Assembly: GCF_037860775.1 (NCBI RefSeq)
Contig: NZ_JBBEWC010000008.1
Location: forward strand, 310,001 to 374,000
DNA: 64,000 bases
From: Emticicia soli
Lineage (GTDB): Bacteria > Bacteroidota > Bacteroidia > Cytophagales > Spirosomataceae
Reading direction: 5' to 3'
Within the stretch, counting starts at the first letter, position 1. Each line of letters starts with the position of its first letter. The notes beneath the pieces were generated by a model, which was given only the letters and a program-made list of their open reading frames with translations, had not been told where the DNA came from and did not search any database. A program made the translations under genes and the position numbers. This document shows, piece by piece, positions 32,720 through 41,975 of the stretch.

Positions 32720-35700
32720 ATGAAATACCCCGTTTTACGTTCGGTAGTTCTGATAGGAATAAGTGTACTTTGGTCGGGTTTAGTATTTGCACAGAGCAAT
32801 ATAAACCGAATTGAATATTATTTCGATTTCGACCCTGGGCATGGCAATGGTACGGCTATAAGTTTTACCGCCAATACCACTGTTTCGCTTACTAATACGA
32901 GCATCCCTATCAGTAATCTGGCAAGAGGGCTACATTTTCTTGGATTGAGAGCCCGTAATGCCGACAATGCTTGGAGCACTACCATAGTTCAGCCATTTTT
33001 TAAGGAACACATCATTATTCCTCCGGCACAAGATAGATACATCAGTGCTATGGAATATTTTATTGACCAAGACCCCGGTTTTGGTAATGCAAGTGCCATT
33101 CAAATCAGTAATGATGTTGAGATAAAAGATTTTGCGTTTGTTGCACCATTAAACAATGTTACCGAGGGCATGCACTGGTTTTCGGTGCGGGCAAAAGACA
33201 ATTACAACCATTGGAGCACCGTTGTTGTGCGCCCCTTTATAAAAGCTACGATTCCGGCTACGCCAGCATTAAAAAATATTGTTCAGGTAGAATATTTCAT
33301 TGATTTCGACCCCGGCTTTGGCAATGCTTCGGCGGTTAGTTTTCAGCCCGGCAGTTTGGTTTCAAACCTGAATATCATGGCCGACCTCAGCAATATACCC
33401 GAAGGCACACACAAAGTGTTTGTACGTGCCAAAAATACGGATGATGTATGGAGCACCGTTGGCGTAAGAGAATTTACAGTTTGTAGTACACCTGTAAATG
33501 CTACTATCAGCGTTGCAGGTTCAAGTACTGTATGCGAAGGACAAAGTGTAACGCTAAGCGTACCTGCAGGCAATAGCTACCAATGGACAATCAACGGTGC
33601 TGATATAGGTGGTGCTACCAGCAATACTTATTTGGCTACTCAAAGCGGCGAATATTCAGTAAAAATCACTCGAAACGCTTGTGTGTCTTCGCCTACTCCT
33701 GTAAGCGTAACAATAAACAGTAATACGCTGGCACCAACACTTGAAACCAGTACGCCAACAATATGCCGAGGCTCGGCTGCTGAATTAAGAGCAAACAATT
33801 GCAATGGTACAGTAACCTGGAGCACAGGAAGCACCCTAAACCCATTGATAGTGAGCCCTACTACTACCACCAGTTATACCGCTACGTGCAAGCCGCTTGG
33901 GTGTACTGTGGCAAGCCCTGTGAGTAATACTGTACAGATAACCGTCGATAACACTACATTATCGTTGGCTATAAGCGGTGCACCTGCATCGGCTGTTTGC
34001 CCAAACACCAGCTCGACCCTGACACTCACAGGTTGCACAGGCAACATACTATGGGACAACGGAGCTACCACAAGCACAATAAATGTAGTATCGGCGAAAA
34101 CAAGCATTTATAAGGCAACTTGTACTATTAACACCTGCTCAGCTACTGCAAGTAAAACTATTACTGTGGTTTCACCATCGCCTGCTGCATTGGTAATCAA
34201 CACCCCTAATCAGACAATATGCGCTGGTGGAAGCGTAACTTTAACGGCATCTAATTGCACAGGAGGCACTATTGCATGGAGTAATGGCTCTAGCGGAAGC
34301 TCAGTTTCTGTAAGTCCAAGCGTATCTACCACTTACACGGCTACTTGCACTATTGGGTCGTGTACGGCTACAAGTATGAATGGCGTTGTAATAGATGTAC
34401 GTGACATAGTATCGGCACCAATTGTAAGTACAGCCAGCCAAACGGTTTGCCGTGGAACAAAAGTACAATTAAACGCCGGATACTGCTATGGTGTGGTTTC
34501 ATGGAGCAACGGGGCTACAGGAAACACTATTGTAGTTGAGCCGCAAATTACTACCACCTATACGGCCATTTGCCTTTACAACAATTGCCAGAGCAGTAAC
34601 AGTAATGCCACAACTATTACTGTTTCAGACTGTGCCGACCCTTCGACTTTCATTACTCGCTTAGAGTATTTTATTGATAATGACCCCGGCTTTGGCAACG
34701 GAACAGCCATTAGTGGTTTTACGAGCAGCCCGGCCGTAAATAACCTTAGTGTCAATATCCCGCTCAATAATATATCAGAGGGTTTTCATTATTTGAGTAT
34801 AAGAGCCAGAGATGCAAATAACAAATGGGGGCCTGTGATAGTACGGCCGTTTTTGAAGATTTTTTCAGACACACCCGTTACCCCACCTGATATTGTAAAA
34901 ATAGAATATTTCTACGATAACGACCCGGGCTTTGGCAATGGCATTGACTACCCGATTACAGCCGTGCAACAAATTAACGAAATGCTCCTGAACCTGCCTC
35001 TTACAAGCCTTGCAGAGGGTAAGCATTGGGTAAATGTAAGGGTAAAAGATGCCAATAATAAATGGACAACCGTTGTTGTAAGACCCTTTGTTAAAGACCC
35101 CGTTGAAACCAGCGCAAGCCTAAGCAGTTTTGAATATTTTATAGATACCGACCCCGGCTTTGGTAATGGTACAAGTGTTGGGATAACCGCACAAACCAGC
35201 AACCTGCGTGAAGCAGCCATTACGGCTGGGCTCACGTCGGGCAAAGTCTCTGCCAATATAAATCTTAGCAGCATCAGCAACGGTGAGCACCGCTTGTTCG
35301 TACGTGCCAAAGATTCAAAAAACAAATGGGGAACTGTGGGCGTAAGCACTTTTTATAAACAAAGTCACCTGGCATTGGTAGGTGCTGCGCCGGCTTCGTC
35401 TTGCTCAGTGAATCCATTCAGTATTCCGTTTACCATTTCAGGAACTTATACTACTGGGAATATTTTTACCGCTCAGTTGTCAGACCGATTCGGTAATTTT
35501 GATAACCCAACAAGTCTGGGAACGCTCACCAGTACAAGCGCAGGTACTATCACGGCAAGTATTCCCTATGGCACACCCTACGGAAAAGGCTACAAGATTC
35601 GTATTGTTTCGTCGAATCCTGTGATAACCACCAACCCTGCTAAAGATTTTGAGGTTGTTTCTATTTGTCCTGCTCCTTGCGCTGGGCTATTAACGCTCAC

Positions 35701-35893
35701 GTCTCCTGCTGATGATTACTCAAGCCTGAGCATAACCAAAAAAGCTAATGCCAGCAATGGGCGCATCAATGCCAACAATAAAGTTAAGAATGGGGCTAAT
35801 ATCACCTATCAGGCCAAATCAATACTGTTGAGTGCCGGTTTCAGTACTGATTCAGGAACCGTATTTAAGGCCGAAATTGGCGGGTGTAATTGA
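32720..35893 (+). CDS. Large secreted repeat protein with DPGFGN repeats, Ig-like modules and coathanger-type C-terminus
   Basis: A 1057-residue exported protein (signal peptide ending in LVFAQS). It has six copies of a ~75-110-residue unit that opens with EYFIDxDPGFGNG (or a close variant, such as EYYFDFDPGHGNG) and closes with HxxxVRAKDxxNxWSTVxVRPF: three before (from about residues 31, 111, 191) and three after (from about 648, 728, 804) a central block. That block (~265-640) is made of four to five Ig-like modules with paired cysteines (CxGxxxxLxANNCxGTVTWS... TTTYTATC). The last ~75 residues form the C-terminal domain ending TVFKAEIGGCN, resembling the 3-coathanger stack type and shared with the next protein. 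The D-x-D-P-G loops could bind Ca2+ (inference). A cell-surface or matrix role is likely; no enzyme motif is seen. Confidence 0.78.
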   Translation: MKYPVLRSVVLIGISVLWSGLVFAQSNINRIEYYFDFDPGHGNGTAISFTANTTVSLTNTSIPISNLARGLHFLGLRARNADNAWSTTIVQPFFKEHIIIPPAQDRYISAMEYFIDQDPGFGNASAIQISNDVEIKDFAFVAPLNNVTEGMHWFSVRAKDNYNHWSTVVVRPFIKATIPATPALKNIVQVEYFIDFDPGFGNASAVSFQPGSLVSNLNIMADLSNIPEGTHKVFVRAKNTDDVWSTVGVREFTVCSTPVNATISVAGSSTVCEGQSVTLSVPAGNSYQWTINGADIGGATSNTYLATQSGEYSVKITRNACVSSPTPVSVTINSNTLAPTLETSTPTICRGSAAELRANNCNGTVTWSTGSTLNPLIVSPTTTTSYTATCKPLGCTVASPVSNTVQITVDNTTLSLAISGAPASAVCPNTSSTLTLTGCTGNILWDNGATTSTINVVSAKTSIYKATCTINTCSATASKTITVVSPSPAALVINTPNQTICAGGSVTLTASNCTGGTIAWSNGSSGSSVSVSPSVSTTYTATCTIGSCTATSMNGVVIDVRDIVSAPIVSTASQTVCRGTKVQLNAGYCYGVVSWSNGATGNTIVVEPQITTTYTAICLYNNCQSSNSNATTITVSDCADPSTFITRLEYFIDNDPGFGNGTAISGFTSSPAVNNLSVNIPLNNISEGFHYLSIRARDANNKWGPVIVRPFLKIFSDTPVTPPDIVKIEYFYDNDPGFGNGIDYPITAVQQINEMLLNLPLTSLAEGKHWVNVRVKDANNKWTTVVVRPFVKDPVETSASLSSFEYFIDTDPGFGNGTSVGITAQTSNLREAAITAGLTSGKVSANINLSSISNGEHRLFVRAKDSKNKWGTVGVSTFYKQSHLALVGAAPASSCSVNPFSIPFTISGTYTTGNIFTAQLSDRFGNFDNPTSLGTLTSTSAGTITASIPYGTPYGKGYKIRIVSSNPVITTNPAKDFEVVSICPAPCAGLLTLTSPADDYSSLSITKKANASNGRINANNKVKNGANITYQAKSILLSAGFSTDSGTVFKAEIGGCN

Positions 35894-35901
35894 TTCAAAA
35901 A

Positions 35902-35934
35902 AATGGAGTAACCGATTTTGCTGGTTACTCCATT
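35902..35934 (+). terminator. Hairpin after the DPGFGN-repeat gene
   Basis: Perfect 12-bp arms AATGGAGTAACC (35902-35913) and GGTTACTCCATT (35923-35934) with a 9-nt loop and a T-rich tail, 9 bp past the stop. It may terminate or attenuate transcription into the next gene. Confidence 0.6.
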
Positions 35935-35982
35935 CTATTTATTCAGTATGATTATTCTCAGTACTTCTACATTAAAATTAAC

Positions 35983-38900
35983 ATGATACGTTTTCTACTT
36001 ACCCTTATCTCATTCGTATCTTTTCAGATAGTTTTTTCTCAGTCTCCAATTGTAAATGTCGGAAACCTGAAAAGAGCAGAGAACGAGCCACAGATTTGTT
36101 TGAGTGAGCATGAAAGAATAGCTATTCAAAACCGACTGAAGACCAATATTCAAACATTAAGTCTGGATAAAGCACGTTTAGCAAATAATCATCCGCTATT
36201 TGGATTCCCATTAAAAAAGTCAGCCAATCTTCCTGATAATGATTTCTACTCAATAAGTAATTTCGTTGACAGAAACCCGGCTGTTGGTAATCAGAGCTTC
36301 AATCAGTATGGCCCCACCAACCAAGACTATAACTGCGGAAATCGTACTTACGACCAAAACAACGGCTATAATCATGCAGGTATTGATTACATGCTGTATC
36401 CGTTTGCCTGGCAAAAAATGGATAAGAACCAAGTGGAAGTTGTGGCGGCTGCCGATGGAATAATTATTGGCAAAGACGATGGCAACCCCGACCGAAGTTG
36501 TGGGTGGGACACTAATCCTTACTGGAATGCTGTATATGTTCGCCATTCAGATGGCTCTACGGCGTGGTACGGCCATTTGAAGAAAAACTCTCTAACAATA
36601 AAAGGAGTAGGCCAGACTGTTACGAAAGGAGAATTTCTTGGCTATGTCGGAAGCTCAGGTTTTTCTACTGCACCACATTTGCATTTTGAAGTGCACGATG
36701 CAAACAACAATATTATTGACCCTTATTCGGGTCCATGTAATACTAATGACACATGGTGGGAAAACCAAAAACCTTACTACGATAAAACCATTAATGCTAT
36801 TACTACCCATGCAAAACTGCCAACCATTGATGTGTGCCCGCCAGAACAAAACCTTATGAATATCCAAAATGACTTCTTAAGAGGTCAGGTTATTTATATA
36901 ACCTTGTGGGGGAGAGACTTACAAGAAGGTGATAATTTCAGCTCAATAATCTCACGACCTAATGGAAGTACTTATGCCACATATAATTTCACCTGGAATC
37001 AATCAGGCATGTTTCCGGCATTTTATTTTTATTACTATTATACGCTCCCTACTAATGCCGAGATTGGGGAATGGACGTTTCAGGTTACATTTGGCAGCCA
37101 AACATACACAAAAACATTTAACGTAGTAAGCCCTTGTACATTATCCGCTCCCGTTATCAGTGCTAGTCCATCAACCGATATACCTGCCAATACTACTGTT
37201 ACACTTAGTGCCAGTGGGTGTGCTGGTTCGCTTAGTTGGTCAAACAATGCTACAACTGCTACCATTACAGTAAGCCCCTCGGCCAGTATCGTTTATTATG
37301 CCACCTGTACCCTAAATAATTGTAGTAATACAGGCAGCATTGCCCTTAACGTTAGGCCCTGTAATACGCCTACCTACAATATTGTGGCAGGCAAAAATCC
37401 GATTGAGGCCAACGACAGTACTATTCTGTCGGTAAATGCACCTTATGCAAGTAATGTACTATGGAAGTTAAACGGAACTAACATACCTGATAGCGGTAAT
37501 TATATTTATGCAAAAACCGGAGGAACATACACAGCCGAAATCACAGCCCCTAAATGGCAACAACACACGCCTGCATTTCATAATATGGACCTAAACGAAG
37601 TTTTTTTTATTAATGAAAAAGAGGGGTGGGCAGTAGGTCTGGAAGGAACAATTGTACACACAATTGATGGGGGAGCAAACTGGGAAAACCAAACAAGTAA
37701 TAGCAGTTTTGAACTAAAAGATATATTTTTTTCAAATAATCAGAACGGATGGGCAGTAGGTACTCGTGGAACGGTATTAAGAACTTCTGATGGCGGTAAA
37801 AAATGGTTATCGGTCAATATCGGGATAAGTTCAGATATACACGCTGTTTTTTTTAAAGACCTAAGTAATGGTTGGATAATGACCCAGACAGACGGGATTT
37901 TCAGAACTCAGAACGGCGGACAAACCTGGACTCAAACCACTGAAATTGAAGGTAATATTTATTTTGTTGATGGGTATTTCAGTAGTGCTTCGCATTGGGT
38001 TTTGCTAGCTTATGATAAAATTCTTTATACAAACAATGCAGGTGCAAGTTGGCAAACTTTTACATATTCGGGCGCTCAATTCATTAAACTTAGCTTTATA
38101 GACAATAATAATGGGTGGGCCATGTACAACCTGGCGGGTACAATGACTTTCCTGAAAACTACAAACGGTGGAGCAACATGGACAGCCCTATCAGGGAGGA
38201 TTTCTACCAGAGCAAGCGATTTTCAGTTTACTTCTCAGAATAATGGCTATGCGATTGCATCAGAGAGAATTTTCAGAACAACTGATGGGGGTAATACCTG
38301 GAACTACCAGATAATAGGAGATGTAGACGGCCTGGGGTTTGGGTCATCAATTACAGGGGTGCATTTCATCAATGCCTCAAAGGGTTGGCTGGTAGGTTGG
38401 TATGGGCTTGTCTATCATACTACAGATGGGGGGAGTAGCTGGTATCCACAAAACGACTTTTTCACCAACGGTTTCGGTAAAGCATCTTTTGTGAATTCTA
38501 CAACAGGCTGGGTAATTGCAAACAATAAACTTATTAAGACCACCGACAGCGGTACGAGCTGGACAAAGCAATACCCCAACAGCACATACATTATACTTAA
38601 CGGAGTCTTTTTTTTAAACAATAACATAGGTTGGGTTGTAGGAACAAATGGAAAAATTAACAAAACTATTGACGGAGGTAATAACTGGACTGCCCAGGTA
38701 AGCGGCCTTGAAAATACTTATGCCGAATTAAAAGATTGCTATTTTTTAGATGCAAACTTGGGTTGGGTTGTAGGCAGCAAAGTTCTGCGAACAAAAAACG
38801 GTGGGGTTACATGGACACAGATGCCCTCTTTCGATGACTTAGAGTATTCCGATGTTCATTTTATAAATTCAGAGTACGGCTGGATACTAGAATCAACCGG

Positions 38901-39564
38901 AAAAATATACCGTACAGTTGATGGCGGCGAAAATTGGCAGTTGTATAATACAGGTCTCTCGAGCATCTATAATGAGACTCATCGGGCTTTCGATTTTAAA
39001 GATGCCAACAATGGTTGGGTGCTTACCGATAACCGTATTGCCAAAACTTCTAATGGCGGTATTAGCTGGACACCAATAAACGATATAGGAGGCGTAAGCG
39101 GTAATATGTATAAAGACATAAAGTTTTTTGATACAAATAACGGTTGGTTAGTAAGCAGTAAAGGGTTATTTTCAACAAATAATGGCGGTGCAAACTGGCA
39201 GAAAGTATCTAATGTAACTCCGCACCGCTTGCAATATATTTCTTTGATTGGGAGTGGTTCTGGTTGGTTATCGGGCCTTAATACTTTGTTGAAGTATAAT
39301 AATAATAATTGTACTGTTTTATCTAATCCTTTAGTACTTATCTCTCCTTGCTCTACGCAATTATCATTAGTTTCTCCGACAGACAATATTTCTTTGGGGA
39401 ATATACTAAAACAAGCATCCAAATTAAATGGTAGTATTCAAGCCTCTAATCAAATTACAGGAACTGCTAAAGTAACTTTGCAGGCAAACACGATTCTGCT
39501 AAACCCTAATTTTAAAGCAGATAAGGGAACAGTATTTAAGGCCGAAATCGGTGGGTGTAATTAG
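35983..39564 (+). CDS. Secreted M23 peptidase fused to 14 propeller-type repeats and coathanger-type C-terminus
   Basis: I start at 35983 (MIRFLLTLISFVSFQIVFSQ, signal peptide), since the upstream part of the frame is the terminator hairpin; 1193 residues. The M23 (LytM-like) domain lies at ~125-270: NHAGIDYM with the H-x-x-x-D zinc ligands, AWYGHLKK, and HLHFEV with the H-x-H motif, so the active site is complete. Linker and Ig-like modules follow (~310-510). Then come 13 clear plus one degenerate units of the form GWxVG...TxDGGxxW (Ycf48/BNR-like, ~525-1100), and finally a C-terminal domain ending TVFKAEIGGCN. Fourteen units suggest two seven-bladed propellers (inference). The target is peptidoglycan or a cross-bridge of its own or another cell. 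Confidence 0.82.
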   Translation: MIRFLLTLISFVSFQIVFSQSPIVNVGNLKRAENEPQICLSEHERIAIQNRLKTNIQTLSLDKARLANNHPLFGFPLKKSANLPDNDFYSISNFVDRNPAVGNQSFNQYGPTNQDYNCGNRTYDQNNGYNHAGIDYMLYPFAWQKMDKNQVEVVAAADGIIIGKDDGNPDRSCGWDTNPYWNAVYVRHSDGSTAWYGHLKKNSLTIKGVGQTVTKGEFLGYVGSSGFSTAPHLHFEVHDANNNIIDPYSGPCNTNDTWWENQKPYYDKTINAITTHAKLPTIDVCPPEQNLMNIQNDFLRGQVIYITLWGRDLQEGDNFSSIISRPNGSTYATYNFTWNQSGMFPAFYFYYYYTLPTNAEIGEWTFQVTFGSQTYTKTFNVVSPCTLSAPVISASPSTDIPANTTVTLSASGCAGSLSWSNNATTATITVSPSASIVYYATCTLNNCSNTGSIALNVRPCNTPTYNIVAGKNPIEANDSTILSVNAPYASNVLWKLNGTNIPDSGNYIYAKTGGTYTAEITAPKWQQHTPAFHNMDLNEVFFINEKEGWAVGLEGTIVHTIDGGANWENQTSNSSFELKDIFFSNNQNGWAVGTRGTVLRTSDGGKKWLSVNIGISSDIHAVFFKDLSNGWIMTQTDGIFRTQNGGQTWTQTTEIEGNIYFVDGYFSSASHWVLLAYDKILYTNNAGASWQTFTYSGAQFIKLSFIDNNNGWAMYNLAGTMTFLKTTNGGATWTALSGRISTRASDFQFTSQNNGYAIASERIFRTTDGGNTWNYQIIGDVDGLGFGSSITGVHFINASKGWLVGWYGLVYHTTDGGSSWYPQNDFFTNGFGKASFVNSTTGWVIANNKLIKTTDSGTSWTKQYPNSTYIILNGVFFLNNNIGWVVGTNGKINKTIDGGNNWTAQVSGLENTYAELKDCYFLDANLGWVVGSKVLRTKNGGVTWTQMPSFDDLEYSDVHFINSEYGWILESTGKIYRTVDGGENWQLYNTGLSSIYNETHRAFDFKDANNGWVLTDNRIAKTSNGGISWTPINDIGGVSGNMYKDIKFFDTNNGWLVSSKGLFSTNNGGANWQKVSNVTPHRLQYISLIGSGSGWLSGLNTLLKYNNNNCTVLSNPLVLISPCSTQLSLVSPTDNISLGNILKQASKLNGSIQASNQITGTAKVTLQANTILLNPNFKADKGTVFKAEIGGCN

Positions 39565-39598
39565 GCTTTTATGGTTAATAATTTAAAAATCTAACAAA

Positions 39599-41299
39599 AT
39601 GCGCTATTTTTACTTTATTCTATCTATTTTTCTGTTACTTTCTTTAAAGATTTGGGGTCAAGCTAGCGCCGAAATCTCAACCAATGCGGTTGTATTTCCG
39701 AGATACACTAACAATACTCGGCCTAGTGGGGCTATTCCTATTGGTGCAACAATATTTAATGTAACCCAAAATACACACCAATACTATACGGGAAGTAACT
39801 GGACAAACCTAGCTCAGTCAGGCGGAGGTGCTAGTCCTTGGCTGATTAATGGGAGTAATGTCTATCTTAACAATAATAATAAAGTAGGTATTAATACTGA
39901 TACTCCTGTTACTACACTTGATGTAATCGGTGAAAACATAAGATTATCAAGAGATTACTATTTAAATCCAGCCCCAGCAAGTAATACCTATACTATGCAA
40001 GCCAATGTTGACCCCAATGGCAGTATTCCGTCTATTTATGACCTAAATGCGAGAATTCTAGACCCAAGCGGTACAGGAAACACACAGTCTGGTATGAGTT
40101 TAAGCTCCATAATTGAAATCGGTATTTATGCCGGAGATGGTCGAACAACCTATGGCATCAACTTTAACTTTGAGAACCTGGATATTGGTGACATAAATTC
40201 AGACCCTTATTTTACCAATAGAATAGTATTTAGTACTTCCAGCGATATTAATAATGCTGATGGAAAAATACTTACAATAAACCGCTTTAATGCAAGTCAG
40301 TATCTTGGGCGGACATTTTTTTTAGCAGGTAACAGAATTTTCTTGCATTTCATTAAAGAGTCAGGGGTTGTCTCAGGATTTCAACTTTTATATCAGGGAG
40401 TATTTTCGTCAAATCCATCTTCTTTCCAAGATTTTTATACCGAGAGCATAAGTAGTGGCTTGGTATATCATAGCGGCAGAAATAGCTTTGCCGTTGGAGA
40501 AGTGTCACGTGCTGCCGGAAATTCCTCAACAGCAATTGGTTCAGGTGCCAAAGCATACGGCGATAACTCAATGGCCATTGGGCAACAAAGTAAGGCTATT
40601 GGCACGGGTTCTATTGCACTTGGTTCTTTTTCCTCTGCAGGTGGCAATGGAAATATTGCCATAGGAGGCTCAACATTAGGCTTTAATTCAATAGCTATTG
40701 GTTCTTCTGCAACTGCCTATAATAATAATAGTATGGCATTAAGCGGATATTATGTTAGTACAAATTCAGCTTACCAACTTGCGACTGGTTTCCGTTCCTA
40801 CCGCTTTTATACAAAAGATGATAAAAGTACATTTGTACAACTCAACGAAGGGCAGGGCTCTTGGTCTGGCACTTCAGACTCAACAAAAAAGGAACGATTC
40901 AGACCCGTAAACGGCGAAGACATACTTAGGAAAATCTCAAAACTGAAATTAACAAGCTGGAATTTTAAAAACTCGACAGAACGCCATTATGGCCCTATGG
41001 CACAGGATTTTTTCGCTGCATTTGGTAGAGATGAATTAGGAATAATCGGTAATGATACAACAATTAATAGTGGCGATTTTGATGGAATTAATTTGATTGC
41101 AATTCATGCGTTAGAGAAAAGAACAAAAGTAATAGAATCAGAAAATACCAAGCTCAAAGTTGAATTGGCTGAATTAAAACAAGCGCTAGCCAACTCTAAC
41201 AAAAACCAAGCACTATTGTTAGAGCATTTTAAAGATTTACAGGCTTTGCTAACCAATAAACCAAAAGAACAAAAAAACATTGAAGAAAACCAAAAGTAG
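39599..41299 (+). CDS. Secreted fibre-like protein: YadA-head repeats and S74 chaperone domain
   Basis: A 566-residue exported protein (signal peptide ending in LKIWGQAS). The N-terminal part begins AEISTNAVVFPRY and includes an internal beta region. At ~297-375 are hep_Hag/YadA-head repeats (AAGNSSTAIGSGAKAYG, NSMAIGQQSKAIGTGSIALG, and others), the trimeric left-handed roll of adhesin heads. From ~425 comes an intramolecular chaperone of endosialidase (peptidase S74) domain: SDSTKKERFRPVNGED, WNFKNSTERHYGPMAQDFF and DFDGINLIAIHALEKRT, then a coiled coil (~520-556). In phage tail spikes the S74 domain trimerises the fibre and cleaves itself off; the Ser-Asp dyad is visible here. It closes the four-gene surface cluster. 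Confidence 0.85.
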   Translation: MRYFYFILSIFLLLSLKIWGQASAEISTNAVVFPRYTNNTRPSGAIPIGATIFNVTQNTHQYYTGSNWTNLAQSGGGASPWLINGSNVYLNNNNKVGINTDTPVTTLDVIGENIRLSRDYYLNPAPASNTYTMQANVDPNGSIPSIYDLNARILDPSGTGNTQSGMSLSSIIEIGIYAGDGRTTYGINFNFENLDIGDINSDPYFTNRIVFSTSSDINNADGKILTINRFNASQYLGRTFFLAGNRIFLHFIKESGVVSGFQLLYQGVFSSNPSSFQDFYTESISSGLVYHSGRNSFAVGEVSRAAGNSSTAIGSGAKAYGDNSMAIGQQSKAIGTGSIALGSFSSAGGNGNIAIGGSTLGFNSIAIGSSATAYNNNSMALSGYYVSTNSAYQLATGFRSYRFYTKDDKSTFVQLNEGQGSWSGTSDSTKKERFRPVNGEDILRKISKLKLTSWNFKNSTERHYGPMAQDFFAAFGRDELGIIGNDTTINSGDFDGINLIAIHALEKRTKVIESENTKLKVELAELKQALANSNKNQALLLEHFKDLQALLTNKPKEQKNIEENQK

Positions 41300-41319
41300 G
41301 ATTTTGCAAAATTTACCAG

Positions 41320-41356
41320 GCCAAAGATGTTGCAAATGCATGTCTTTGGCTTTTTT
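41320..41356 (+). terminator. Rho-independent terminator of the surface cluster
   Basis: GCCAAAGA (41320-41327) and TCTTTGGC (41343-41350) with inner TGCA pairing, followed by TTTTTT. It is 20 bp past the fibre gene stop. Confidence 0.85.
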
Positions 41357-41421
41357 ATGATTTTGTGCGTAGAAAGACGATAAATTCTACTTAGTCAGAA
41401 ATTTTATCCTAAAACTTTTGT

Positions 41422-41429
41422 TAGTTTTG
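41422..41429 (+). promoter_or_regulatory. Candidate -7 box for the GNAT gene
   Basis: TAGTTTTG matches TAnnTTTG, 22 bp before the ATG. No convincing -33 element was found. Confidence 0.35.
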
Positions 41430-41451
41430 CTGAAAACAATAAATCAACTTT

Positions 41452-41868
41452 ATGGATACAACTGTACAATATACCCAAGAAAAAAATCTTGACTGGCAGG
41501 AATTTCTAGAAACCCTCGTTGCCTCTAGCTTAGGCGAAAGACGACCAATCGAAGACCTCGAACGCATAAAAGCAATGGTCGAAAACGCCAATCTGGTTAT
41601 TACGGCCAGAATTGATAATAAACTGGTAGGCGTAGCACGCTCAGTAACAGATTGGGTTTTCTGTACGTATCTATCTGATTTGTTTGTTGACGAAGCCTAT
41701 CAGAAGCTGGGTATCGGCAAAGAACTGATACGCCAAACCAAACTGGCGAGCCCACAGGCTACTTTAATTTTGCTTTCGGCACCTAAAGCTGTTGAGTATT
41801 ACCCACGTATCAATATGACTCGCCACCCGAATGCATTTATATTAAACAACATTAATGATTTAGCCTGA
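41452..41868 (+). CDS. GNAT-family N-acetyltransferase
   Basis: A 138-residue acetyltransferase fold. The acetyl-CoA-binding motif A is LSDLFVDEAYQKLGIGKELI, with the QxxGIGKxL signature; motif B follows with ILLSAPKAVEYYPRINM. The beta-sheet before it (LVITARIDNKLVGVARSVTD) is typical. It probably acetylates a small-molecule or protein amine in the cytoplasm; the substrate is unknown. It is a single gene between a terminator and the Tat-exported oxidoreductase gene. Confidence 0.87.
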   Translation: MDTTVQYTQEKNLDWQEFLETLVASSLGERRPIEDLERIKAMVENANLVITARIDNKLVGVARSVTDWVFCTYLSDLFVDEAYQKLGIGKELIRQTKLASPQATLILLSAPKAVEYYPRINMTRHPNAFILNNINDLA

Positions 41869-41915
41869 GTTGAAAGAAATAAATCTTTTTGGCTATAGAA
41901 GTTAATTTACTGACT

Positions 41916-41923
41916 TATATTTG
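41916..41923 (+). promoter_or_regulatory. Candidate -7 box for the oxidoreductase gene
   Basis: TATATTTG matches TAnnTTTG, 52 bp before the start codon. A TTTG at 41888-41891 could be the -33 element, although the 24-nt spacing is at the long end. Confidence 0.45.
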
Positions 41924-41975
41924 AATATCTGTTCAATCAGATTCATCCCTCCATTAAAATTCAACCTTTTAAACT

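Noticed and set aside
32720..39564. Candidate CRISPR or tandem DNA repeats within the surface genes
   Set aside because: The repeats are protein-level and diverged at DNA level, with no regular repeat-spacer pattern.
31632..41299. Classical T9SS C-terminal sorting domains on the surface proteins
   Set aside because: No type A or type B T9SS signature (terminal KxxL-type pattern) is seen; two proteins end in the coathanger-type domain instead.
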